Shown piece by piece: positions 44,667-53,581 of a stretch of 64,000 nucleotides of DNA. Below the pieces are notes generated by a model. It was given only the letters and a program-made list of their open reading frames with translations. It was not told where the DNA came from and did not search any database. A program made the position numbers and the translations under genes. The DNA comes from Paludibacteraceae bacterium (GTDB lineage Bacteria; Bacteroidota; Bacteroidia; Bacteroidales; Paludibacteraceae), in contig JAILDU010000041.1 in the NCBI GenBank assembly GCA_024689005.1, positions 1 through 64,000 on the forward strand. Direction: 5' to 3'. Numbering within the stretch: the first letter of the stretch is position 1; each line of letters opens with the position of its first letter.

Positions 44667-45361
44667 TAGGATACCCGCTACACCACTCATTTTCTGCTCG
44701 TTATTTCAACGAGAAGTTTGAGCGTGAACATATTGATGCAGAGTACTCTTTATACTCCATTGATGAGCACAATGCTGACCAAATGAGAAAGTATATTGAC
44801 AATCTGGACGGAGTGAATATTACCTTTCCTTACAAGCGAAAGGTTATTCCATTGTTAGATCGTTTGGACGAAACAGCTACAGAAATAGGAGCCGTAAATG
44901 TTGTTCATAATGGCATTGGGTACAATACCGATTGTATTGGTTTTATGAACTCGTTACAGCCCCTTCTGCGTAGAGATGACCAGCGAGCGTTAGTACTCGG
45001 CACAGGAGGAGCAGCCAGAGCTGTATGCTATGGGCTAAAAAAAATGGGAATTTCTCACACTCTCGTTAGTCGCATTTCACAGAATAACATATTGTGCTAT
45101 GCAGATTTGACAAGAGAAGTTATGAACGGACACACCATCATCGTTAACTGCACTCCACTGGGAATGTTGCCTGACGTTGATTCATGTCCACCTATACCAT
45201 ACGAATATATTTCGGCACGCCATTTGTTGTTCGACTGTGTCTATAATCCCGCAGAGACATTATTTCTCTACAAAGGCAAGGCAAAAGGAGCGGCGACTCG
45301 CAATGGTATGGAAATGTTAATTGGCCAAGCAGAGGCAGCTTGGAAAATTTGGAATAGTTAA
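44648..45361 (+). CDS. aroE: Shikimate dehydrogenase
   Basis: A 237-residue NADP-dependent enzyme of aromatic amino acid synthesis. N-terminal 'YGIIGYPLHHSFSARYFN', 'GVNITFPYKRKVIPLLD' with the catalytic Lys, 'GAVNVV', NADP-binding 'LVLGTGGAARAVCYGL' and 'NCTPLGM'. Slightly shorter than E. coli AroE but all motifs are present. Confidence 0.95.
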   Translation: MRHYGIIGYPLHHSFSARYFNEKFEREHIDAEYSLYSIDEHNADQMRKYIDNLDGVNITFPYKRKVIPLLDRLDETATEIGAVNVVHNGIGYNTDCIGFMNSLQPLLRRDDQRALVLGTGGAARAVCYGLKKMGISHTLVSRISQNNILCYADLTREVMNGHTIIVNCTPLGMLPDVDSCPPIPYEYISARHLLFDCVYNPAETLFLYKGKAKGAATRNGMEMLIGQAEAAWKIWNS

Positions 45362-45372
45362 GAGACAAAGAT

Positions 45373-46443
45373 ATGGTAAAAAGATTTTTTGGATTACTCG
45401 GAGCTGTAGTGATATGTAGCATGACACAAGCTCAACTATTAAAACAAAACGAGATGGTACTTGTGTACTATACTCCCAAAAACTATGTAAATATTGATTT
45501 TGAATACAATGTGGAGATTCGCGAAGCGGGTCCTTATGCCAAGTATGCCGAATCACTACTGGGCGTAACCAACGCTATTCGCGAAAATAGTTCTGCATAT
45601 GTGCTAAACAAAGTTGAAATCGGAACTATTACCATTGCCGATACTACACGTGTTCACAAGATTTATTCCGAGACGGGCTTTCCCGCACAATTGCTAACCT
45701 TAGATAACCGCGGGTTGTTATTGGGTTACAATTTACCATATGAAGCAGAAACTAAAACTAATCGAAACATCTCACACCAAAAAGCGGAAGTTACATATCC
45801 GGATGCTATGCCGCTGACAGACGAACAACTCGATTTCCGTAAAGAGGAAGAACGCGCTAAAGCCATCGCCAAACAAATATACCGTATCCGCGAAAGTCGT
45901 CTGTATCTCTTGAGTGGAGAGGTAGAGCATGCTCCTGCAGACGGTAAAGCCATGCAACTCGTTTTGGATGAGATGAAGAAAGAGGAGACTCAGTTGGTCT
46001 CACTCTTTACAGGGCACATTACGAAACGTACGGAGCATTACAACGCAACCTTCATGCCTAGTGAAAATGGCAAAAAAGATAAAGAAGAATGGCTGTTGTT
46101 TTTCTCAAAAGAAAATGGCTTCACTTTACCCGAAAATCTGGATGCAGATACAATCACTATATCGTTAACTGCCTCATGGCAAACATACAAACCTATAGAG
46201 ATTACAAAGAAGAGTGCTAAACAGGACAAGAATGCTCCTCTGCCATCTCAGTTTACATATAACTTACCGGGTAGCGCCGAGATATTGGTTGAGTTCCAAG
46301 ACAAATTTTTAGGTCGGAAAGTACTACCGATTGCACAATTTGGCATAGATGTGCCATTGTCACGTGACTTATTTACTGGCACAGCACTACCTATTATCCG
46401 CTTTAATACTCAAACAGGAAACATCGAATCCATATCCAAATGA
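45373..46443 (+). CDS. DUF4831 family exported protein
   Basis: A 356-residue protein with a signal peptide (MVKRFFGLLGAVVICSMTQA, cleavage before QLL). 'LVYYTPKNYVNIDFEYNVEI' and 'YAKYAESLLGV' are characteristic of the Bacteroidetes DUF4831 family. Predicted beta-rich and periplasmic; function unknown. It overlaps porD by four bases (ATGA). Confidence 0.85.
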   Translation: MVKRFFGLLGAVVICSMTQAQLLKQNEMVLVYYTPKNYVNIDFEYNVEIREAGPYAKYAESLLGVTNAIRENSSAYVLNKVEIGTITIADTTRVHKIYSETGFPAQLLTLDNRGLLLGYNLPYEAETKTNRNISHQKAEVTYPDAMPLTDEQLDFRKEEERAKAIAKQIYRIRESRLYLLSGEVEHAPADGKAMQLVLDEMKKEETQLVSLFTGHITKRTEHYNATFMPSENGKKDKEEWLLFFSKENGFTLPENLDADTITISLTASWQTYKPIEITKKSAKQDKNAPLPSQFTYNLPGSAEILVEFQDKFLGRKVLPIAQFGIDVPLSRDLFTGTALPIIRFNTQTGNIESISK

Positions 46444-47348
46444 AAAAAACATTCTCCATATTATGTTTGTTGCTTTGCACCTTCTATTTGTCGGCGCAAG
46501 AGTTAAAATGTACTGTCACTATCAATTCGGACAAGGTAGAGGGTTCGAGTAAACAGGTTTTCAATACGTTGAAGACCTCTATCGAAGAATATATGAACCA
46601 AAATCGCTGGACCAACATGACTTTTGCCGAGCATGAAAAAATAGAATGCTCCATGCTGATAGTGGTCAATAAGGTGGAAAACAATCTATATACTTGCGAA
46701 ATGACCTTGCAAAGTCGTCGTCCTGTGTATGGAACAACCTATACAACGCCTCTTTTGAATTTCAAGGACAAAGCGTTCAACTTTACGTATCAGGAGTATG
46801 ACCGTATTGAGTATCAGCAAAATCAGTTCACGACCAATTTAACTGCTATGTTGGCCTTCTACTGCTACTTGATTCTCGGTCATGATATGGATAGTTATCA
46901 GCGTTTAGGTGGAACACCGTTCTTTCAGCAATGCGAAGATATCGTAAATGCTTGTCAGTCAGCAAGTATGGAAAATACCGAGCAGACCGGCTGGCGAGCG
47001 TTTGAGAGTAATCGTAGCCGCTATGCCATTACCAACAATTTGATGGACGAAGCCTTCCGCAAATACCGCGAGTTTTATTACACCTACCATCGTCTCGGTT
47101 TGGATGAGATGGCATCTAATGTCACAAACGGTCGCAATCGCATAGCCGAAGGACTTCCTGTTCTACGCGAAGCATATCGAGCACGACCTGCAACTTATGT
47201 CATCAATACTTTCCTTGACGCGAAAGCTGAGGAATTGGTAGATATCTTCAAACGCGGCACAGACAAAGAGAAGAAGAATGTACAAGAAATTCTGATGGAT
47301 ATTGACCCGACAAGGCAAAACACGTACGATAAAATAACACAAAACTAA
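46440..47348 (+). CDS. porD: PorD/DUF4835 family protein
   Basis: A 302-residue exported protein. Signal peptide MKKTFSILCLLLCTFYLSAQ, then ELKCTVTINSDKV and 'VFNTLKTSIEEYMNQNRWTN', 'AMLAFYCYLILGHDMDSYQRLGG' and a C-terminal 'ILMDIDPTRQNTYDKI', as in DUF4835. P. gingivalis PorD is needed for type IX secretion, but homologues also occur in species without that system, so PorD alone does not prove T9SS here. It overlaps recN by one base. Confidence 0.88.
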   Translation: MKKTFSILCLLLCTFYLSAQELKCTVTINSDKVEGSSKQVFNTLKTSIEEYMNQNRWTNMTFAEHEKIECSMLIVVNKVENNLYTCEMTLQSRRPVYGTTYTTPLLNFKDKAFNFTYQEYDRIEYQQNQFTTNLTAMLAFYCYLILGHDMDSYQRLGGTPFFQQCEDIVNACQSASMENTEQTGWRAFESNRSRYAITNNLMDEAFRKYREFYYTYHRLGLDEMASNVTNGRNRIAEGLPVLREAYRARPATYVINTFLDAKAEELVDIFKRGTDKEKKNVQEILMDIDPTRQNTYDKITQN

Positions 47349-48925
47349 TGCTGAAACACTTACACATAGAAAATTACGCACTCATCAGCCATCTGGACAT
47401 TGATTTTTGTAATGGTTTTTCTGTTCTTACAGGAGAGACCGGAGCCGGTAAATCAATTATCCTTGGTGCCTTAGCTTTAGTCATGGGTGCTCGTGCGGAT
47501 AGCAAAGTTATCACTGATGGTGAAGAACGCTGCATCATTGAGGCCGAATTTGATGAAGGCATCGTGCGCCGCGAGCTATATAGCAATGGGAAAAGTCGAT
47601 CCTTTGTAGATGACGGATTAGTCACACTACAAGAACTGAAAGAACTATCGGCTCGTCTCATTGATATTCATTCACAACATGCAAATTTATTGTTGGAGAG
47701 CAATGCTTTCCAATTGAGCATTGTTGATGCTATTGCAGACAATGATAAGTTACTATCCACGTACTCTATACAATATGAAAAATGGCAACAAGCAGCAAGT
47801 GCGTTAGCGGAACTAAAAAGACTTGCATCTCAGAGCCAAAAAGATGCCGATTATATTTTATTCCGTTATCAAGCGTTGTCTGACGCAAATCTCCAAGAGG
47901 GAGAATTAGAGGAATTAGAGGCTGAGCACTATCGTTTGAGCCACGCTGAGGATATTCGCAGTGCATTAGAAACAGTAGTGAATGCTTTGACCGGAGAAGG
48001 AGCTAGTGCTACAGAGTTATTACATCAATGTCATTTGGAAGAAGCAGCTCCTGAATTGCAAGAACGTATCGAAAGTGCTCGTATTGAACTCCAAGATATT
48101 AGTCGAGAAGCAGAACGCCTGGCAGAACGAACTGAAATGGATCCGGAACGCTTGCAATGGTTAGACGAACGCATTGGACTTATTAATGGTCTTTTAAGAA
48201 AATACGATGCACAAGACGAACAAGACTTAATACGTCAACGCGATGATTTGGCACAACAAGTCAATCGCCTTGATACATTCGACCACGATATTGCAGAAGC
48301 AGAAGAAACACTACAAACTTGTACCAACGAGTTGCAAAAGATAGCAGACCGCTTACGTCAAGCACGTCAGGCAGCCACTCCGCGAATCTGCAAACGCTTG
48401 ATTAGTGAACTCAAACGTTTAGGAATAGCACATGCAAATGTTGATATGCAATTTATAGCTCTCAACGAGTTTACGTCAACTGGGAAAGATGAAGTGCAAC
48501 TGCTCTTTGCGGCCAACCTCAACCAAAGTTTGCGTCCCGTCAGCGAAGTGGCATCCGGAGGAGAAATGAGCCGATTAATGCTTTGCGTCAAGGCGCTAAT
48601 TGCAGGACGAAAGGGATTGCCAACTATCATCTTTGACGAGATAGACACCGGAGTTAGCGGAGATGTTGCCACGCAGATGGCGCATACAATGCGCGAAATA
48701 GCCGTTTCCCGACAAGTGATTGCGATCACTCACTTGCCACAGATTGCAGCCCTTGGTCAAACACATTATTGTGTTTACAAAGAAGATACGGCTACTCGAA
48801 CGGAAACCCATATACGCTTACTGAACGCAGAAGAAAGAATAACAGAAATAGCCTCAATGCTAAGCGGGAAGAAACCATCGCCTGAGGCTATAGCAAACGC
48901 AAAACAACTATTATGCTACCATTAG
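47348..48925 (+). CDS. recN: DNA repair protein RecN
   Basis: A 525-residue SMC-like ATPase for double-strand break repair. Starts 'MLKHLHIENYALISHLDIDF', Walker A GETGAGKS (29-36), central coiled coil (~150-370), and C-terminal 'EVASGGEMSRLMLCVKAL' and 'IIFDEIDTGVSGDVA'. Slightly shorter than typical (~550), mostly in the coiled coil. Overlaps rarA by 13 bases. Confidence 0.96.
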   Translation: MLKHLHIENYALISHLDIDFCNGFSVLTGETGAGKSIILGALALVMGARADSKVITDGEERCIIEAEFDEGIVRRELYSNGKSRSFVDDGLVTLQELKELSARLIDIHSQHANLLLESNAFQLSIVDAIADNDKLLSTYSIQYEKWQQAASALAELKRLASQSQKDADYILFRYQALSDANLQEGELEELEAEHYRLSHAEDIRSALETVVNALTGEGASATELLHQCHLEEAAPELQERIESARIELQDISREAERLAERTEMDPERLQWLDERIGLINGLLRKYDAQDEQDLIRQRDDLAQQVNRLDTFDHDIAEAEETLQTCTNELQKIADRLRQARQAATPRICKRLISELKRLGIAHANVDMQFIALNEFTSTGKDEVQLLFAANLNQSLRPVSEVASGGEMSRLMLCVKALIAGRKGLPTIIFDEIDTGVSGDVATQMAHTMREIAVSRQVIAITHLPQIAALGQTHYCVYKEDTATRTETHIRLLNAEERITEIASMLSGKKPSPEAIANAKQLLCYH

Positions 48926-50136
48926 CAGAACGACTCCGTCCTAAGACATTGGACGACTACATAGGCCAGAAACATCTGGTTGGCGAAGGCGCAGTTCTCC
49001 GCACAATGATTGAATCAGGCAATTTGTCCAGTTTCATATTGTGGGGACCTCCCGGTGTTGGCAAAACAACACTGGCACGTATTATTGCCCACCAACTGCA
49101 GCGCCCGTTCTATACCCTAAGCGCTGTAACAAGCGGGGTCAAAGAAGTGAGAGACGTAATCGACAAAGCTAAACGTACATCTGCTATCAATAGCGGTCTG
49201 TTTGCTCCAACGGATGGACGAAGCCCCATTCTGTTTATAGACGAGATCCATCGTTTCAGCAAATCACAACAAGACAGTTTGCTCGGAGCGGTAGAAGATG
49301 GTACGATAACTCTTGTCGGCGCAACAACAGAGAACCCAAGTTTTGAGGTAATTACCCCACTCTTGAGTCGTTGCCAAGTCTATGTACTCAAAGCCTTGGA
49401 GAAAGATGATTTGCTTGAACTTTTCCATCGCGCACTATCCCAGGACGAGTATATCCGCAATATGCACATAGATGTTAGAGAAACAGAAGCTCTACTGCGA
49501 TATAGCGGAGGTGACGCACGCAAACTGCTCAATATCATTGAATTAGTTACAAATAGTGGCGTTAAAGTTATCGACAATGATACCGTCACTAAACAACTGC
49601 AACAGAACCCCGTAGCGTACGATAAAGACGGCGAAATGCATTACGACATTATCTCCGCCTTCATCAAATCTATACGAGGAAGCAACCCGGACGCAGCTAT
49701 CTATTGGTTAGCACGAATGATAGAAGGAGGTGAAGACCCGAAATTCATCGCACGCCGTTTGGTTATTGCGGCAAGCGAGGACATCGGTTTGGCAAATCCT
49801 AACGCTATGCTGCTCGCAAATACGTGTTTTGATGTGGTATCCAAAGTCGGATGGCCGGAAGGACGCATTCCTCTGGCAGAAACAACAATTTATTTGGCAA
49901 CGTGCAAGAAGAATAACTCCGCCTATTTGGCCATAGATGCTGCGTTGGAAAAGGTGCGAGAAACAGGTAACCTGCCTGTTCCATTGCACTTGCGAAATGC
50001 GCCGACATCGCTAATGAAAGAATTGGGTTATGCCGATGGCTATAAATATCCGCACGACTACCCGGGACATTTTGTGGAGCAACAATATATGCCGGACGAA
50101 CTGGTCGGCACTATATTTTGGCACAACGACAAATAA
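48913..50136 (+). CDS. rarA: Replication-associated recombination protein RarA (MgsA)
   Basis: A 407-residue AAA+ clamp-loader-like ATPase acting at stalled forks. 'LAERLRPKTLDDYIGQKHLVG', Walker A GPPGVGKT (45-52), Walker B 'LFIDEIHRF', 'TTENPSFEV' and the C-terminal 'DAAIYWLARMIEGGEDPKFIARRLVI' match the family. Normal length. Confidence 0.96.
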   Translation: MLPLAERLRPKTLDDYIGQKHLVGEGAVLRTMIESGNLSSFILWGPPGVGKTTLARIIAHQLQRPFYTLSAVTSGVKEVRDVIDKAKRTSAINSGLFAPTDGRSPILFIDEIHRFSKSQQDSLLGAVEDGTITLVGATTENPSFEVITPLLSRCQVYVLKALEKDDLLELFHRALSQDEYIRNMHIDVRETEALLRYSGGDARKLLNIIELVTNSGVKVIDNDTVTKQLQQNPVAYDKDGEMHYDIISAFIKSIRGSNPDAAIYWLARMIEGGEDPKFIARRLVIAASEDIGLANPNAMLLANTCFDVVSKVGWPEGRIPLAETTIYLATCKKNNSAYLAIDAALEKVRETGNLPVPLHLRNAPTSLMKELGYADGYKYPHDYPGHFVEQQYMPDELVGTIFWHNDK

Positions 50137-50145
50137 ACAAAAATT

Positions 50146-51279
50146 GTGGCCGGATTATACATACATATTCCGTTTTGCAAGCGACGTTGCCGCTATTGTG
50201 ACTTTTTCTCCACTACTCTATTGGAGCGTCGCGAGGAATACGTGCAAGCAATCCTGAATGAGATCTGCCTGCGACGAGACGAGGCAAGCGAGCCTGTTCG
50301 TACAATATATATAGGAGGAGGAACTCCCTCATTATTAACTGCAGAACAAGTACAAAAGATATTGCAGACCATTGGAACGGATGAAAAAGAAGAAGTGACC
50401 ATGGAGGCTAATCCGGGAGATTTGACACCGGAATACCTAAGAGCAATTCGAGAGGCAGGAATTCAACGTCTATCTATTGGCATTCAGTCCTTTAACGATA
50501 AACTACTAGAGTTATTAGGACGTAGACACAATGCTGCTCAAGCTCTCGAAGCTGTCAAGATGGCGCGAAATGCCGGTTTTAACAATATCTCTATAGACTT
50601 GATGTATGCCCTTCCGACCCAGGACATGGCATTATGGCAAAAAGACATTGAGCAGGCTTTGCAATTAGGCGTACAACATATCTCGTCTTATGGTCTGATG
50701 TACGAAGAGGGAACACCACTAACCGCCTTGCGCGATAACAACCAACTGACACCTGTTGATGATGATACTGAAAATATGATGTACGATTATCTTTGTCATC
50801 AACTCAAACAAGCAGGTTTTGTACATTACGAAGTAAGCAATTTTGCATTACCGGGATATGAAGCCAAACATAATAGCAGTTATTGGAATGGCACGCCTTA
50901 CATAGGCATCGGAGCCGGCGCACACTCTTTTGTTGGAAACGTGCGCAGTTGGAACCCGTCCAATTTGGAAGTTTACGTACGCGGCATTATGGCACAAGAT
51001 TTGCAGCGCGAAAGTGAACAACTGACAAAAAAAGATATATATAATGAACGTATTATGCTCGGCCTGCGTACATGTCGCGGTTTATCGATAGACGAAACCC
51101 CGATAAAACCCCGACAAAACCCCGATAAAAATACGAGACAGATACGAGACAGATACGAGACGATAACGAGACTTTGCGATGAAGGCCTGCTTCGCCAAAC
51201 AGATGACCGACGAATAGTGGCTACACAAGAGGGACTACATGTTCTCAATCGTATAATTACAGAACTAATGATTGAATAA
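50146..51279 (+). CDS. hemW: Radical SAM heme chaperone HemW, with repeat-derived segment
   Basis: A 377-residue protein starting at GTG 50146. The radical SAM motif CKRRCRYCDFF is near the N-terminus; 'YIGGGTPSLL', 'EANPGDLTPEYL' and 'RLSIGIQSFND' follow. Family members are HemN-like but act as heme chaperones. In the C-terminal third, 51095-51172 is made of 11-bp tandem repeats and encodes 'TPIKPRQNPDKNTRQIRDR', an unusual polar stretch replacing the usual HemN_C linker. The frame continues normally to 'HVLNRIITELM'. Confidence 0.92.
   Translation: MAGLYIHIPFCKRRCRYCDFFSTTLLERREEYVQAILNEICLRRDEASEPVRTIYIGGGTPSLLTAEQVQKILQTIGTDEKEEVTMEANPGDLTPEYLRAIREAGIQRLSIGIQSFNDKLLELLGRRHNAAQALEAVKMARNAGFNNISIDLMYALPTQDMALWQKDIEQALQLGVQHISSYGLMYEEGTPLTALRDNNQLTPVDDDTENMMYDYLCHQLKQAGFVHYEVSNFALPGYEAKHNSSYWNGTPYIGIGAGAHSFVGNVRSWNPSNLEVYVRGIMAQDLQRESEQLTKKDIYNERIMLGLRTCRGLSIDETPIKPRQNPDKNTRQIRDRYETITRLCDEGLLRQTDDRRIVATQEGLHVLNRIITELMIE
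51095..51172. repeat. Two adjacent 11-bp arrays inside hemW
   Basis: First array: AAACCCCGATA (51095), AAACCCCGACA (51106), AAACCCCGATA (51117). Second array from 51131: ATACGAGACAG twice, ATACGAGACG, then ATAACGAGAC. Both lie in the hemW reading frame without breaking it. Confidence 0.88.
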
Positions 51280-51296
51280 TATAAAAAAACTATAAT

Positions 51297-53567
51297 ATGA
51301 CAAATAAACCTTGGTACAAAACATTTTTAGTCTGGTTTTGGGGCCTGTTCTTTGGTGGTATGTTGACCATTTTTATGATTTTCTGGCTCATTACAAAAGG
51401 CGCATTAGGCTATTTGCCGCCTTTGGAAGAACTGCAAAACCCCAAGAACTCATTTGCAAGCGAAGTTATCTCTTCTGATATGGTATCATTGGGACGCTAT
51501 TATCGCTATGAGAATCGTGTCGGCGTACAATATAACGATCTTTCGCCACTTCTCGTCAATGCCTTGATAGCTACCGAGGATGCACGCTTCTATGACCATA
51601 CCGGCGTGGATTTCAAGTCTATGTTCCGCGCGATACTCAAACTCGGTCGCGCCGGCGGAGGTAGCACGCTAACGCAGCAGTTGGCAAAGCAACTCTGGTC
51701 CCCGCGAGTTAACAATATCGTTGAACGCGCTATGCAAAAACCTATAGAATGGGTCATCGCTACCAAATTGGAGCGTTTGTATTCCAAAGATGAGATTTTA
51801 CTTATGTATCTCAACCAATTTGACTTTCTTTACAATGCGGTCGGCATACAAACTGCATGCCAAGTGTATTTCTCTACTACTCCACAAGATCTCAAATTGG
51901 AACAAGCCGCTATGCTGGTGGGAATGTGCAAAAACCCGTCTCTATACAATCCGGTTCGCCATCCAGTTCGTGCTAAAGGGCGTCGCGATGTTGTGCTCAG
52001 CCAAATGGAAAAATATGGCTATATAGACGAAGCTACTCGCGATTCTATTTCGCAGATTCCCCTCGAACTGAATTATAGTTCTGTAGACCACAAACTGGGA
52101 ATAGCGCCCTATTTTCGCGAATATCTGCGTGGCGTATTGACAGCTAAAGAACCTAAGCCCGGAGATTATGCCGAATGGGCCAAACTACAATACCAACTTG
52201 ACAAATGGCAGTGGGAAAACAACCCGCTATATGGTTTCTGTGAGAAAAACACCAAACCCGATGGCTCGAAATATGATATTTACCAAGACGGTCTGAAGAT
52301 CTATACGACTATTGACTCGCGCATGCAACGCTACGCCGAAGAGGCAGTAAGCGAACACATGGAGGAGCAGCAAAAGACCTTCTTCCGCGAACTGAAACGC
52401 AAGAAGAACGCCCCATTCTCACGTACGCTTACACAGAAGGAAATAGACGGAATAATGAACCGCACAATGCGTCAAACAGATCGCTATCGCGCTATGAAGA
52501 AAGCAGGTGCCACTTCCGAAGAAATAGAGCAAGCATTCAAGACACCACGCGAGATGCAAGTCTTCACTTACGACCGTGGAATGATTGATACTATACTTTC
52601 TCCATACGACTCTATCAAGTGGCTGAAAAGTTACTTGCGCTGCGGTTTCATGTCAATGGATCCGCATACCGGACATGTCAAAGCATATGTCGGCGGACCT
52701 AATTTCACGCATTTCCAATACGACATGACCACCAAAGGCCGCCGCCAAGTTGGGTCTACAATCAAGCCATACCTCTACACTCTCGCAATGGATGAGGGCA
52801 TGTGGCCATGCGAAAAAACCGTTAATGAGCCTATTACACTCATAGATGCTGTGGGCAACGAGTGGAGTCCGCGCGATACGCACGATAAGTATCAAGGCGA
52901 TACTGTCACTCTCACGTGGGGACTGAAGAATTCCAGCAACTGGATTGCTGCATACCTAATGTCACTCTTTACTCCGGAACAATTAGTTAAGATGATGCGC
53001 TCGTTTGGTATCCAAGGACAGATAGATCCGGTCGTTTCGCTTTGTCTTGGTCCATGCGAAGTAAGCGTTGAAGAGATGGTTGGGGCTTATACTACTTTTG
53101 CTAACAAGGGAATACGTATTGAACCGCTATACGTCACACGCATAGAAGACAACAATGGCAATGTCATTGGCATATTTACACCTCGTACACACGAAATCAT
53201 CAGCGAGACCACATCCTACAAGATGATTTACATGCTTCGTGCTGTCATGGATGGCGGAACCGGCTCACGTGTCCGCTTCAAATATGGAGTCAATGCTCCT
53301 ATGGGTGGCAAAACCGGAACAACCAATAACAACTCCGATGGTTGGTTCATGTGCTTCACTCCTTCGTTGGTATGCGGCACTTGGGTCGGTGGCGAAGATC
53401 GCGGTATTCATTTTGATAACATGGCAGAAGGACAAGGCGCCTCTATGGCTCTCCCGATTAACGCAATATTCATGAAGAAAGTGCTTGACGATAAGAATTT
53501 AGGCTACGATCCGGACGAACAGTTTGATGTACCTAAGTGGTTCAACGCTCAAGCCGGCTGTCGCTAA
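51297..53567 (+). CDS. Class A penicillin-binding protein (PBP1A-like)
   Basis: A 756-residue bifunctional peptidoglycan synthase. One N-terminal membrane helix (~10-33); GT51 glycosyltransferase with catalytic Glu94 (ATEDARFYDHTGVD) and 'GGSTLTQQLAKQLW'; transpeptidase with STIK at Ser487, SSN (546-548) and KTG (672-674). Inner membrane, active site in periplasm. Lies 17 bases after hemW. Confidence 0.96.
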   Translation: MTNKPWYKTFLVWFWGLFFGGMLTIFMIFWLITKGALGYLPPLEELQNPKNSFASEVISSDMVSLGRYYRYENRVGVQYNDLSPLLVNALIATEDARFYDHTGVDFKSMFRAILKLGRAGGGSTLTQQLAKQLWSPRVNNIVERAMQKPIEWVIATKLERLYSKDEILLMYLNQFDFLYNAVGIQTACQVYFSTTPQDLKLEQAAMLVGMCKNPSLYNPVRHPVRAKGRRDVVLSQMEKYGYIDEATRDSISQIPLELNYSSVDHKLGIAPYFREYLRGVLTAKEPKPGDYAEWAKLQYQLDKWQWENNPLYGFCEKNTKPDGSKYDIYQDGLKIYTTIDSRMQRYAEEAVSEHMEEQQKTFFRELKRKKNAPFSRTLTQKEIDGIMNRTMRQTDRYRAMKKAGATSEEIEQAFKTPREMQVFTYDRGMIDTILSPYDSIKWLKSYLRCGFMSMDPHTGHVKAYVGGPNFTHFQYDMTTKGRRQVGSTIKPYLYTLAMDEGMWPCEKTVNEPITLIDAVGNEWSPRDTHDKYQGDTVTLTWGLKNSSNWIAAYLMSLFTPEQLVKMMRSFGIQGQIDPVVSLCLGPCEVSVEEMVGAYTTFANKGIRIEPLYVTRIEDNNGNVIGIFTPRTHEIISETTSYKMIYMLRAVMDGGTGSRVRFKYGVNAPMGGKTGTTNNNSDGWFMCFTPSLVCGTWVGGEDRGIHFDNMAEGQGASMALPINAIFMKKVLDDKNLGYDPDEQFDVPKWFNAQAGCR

Positions 53568-53581
53568 TTAACACTATATAT

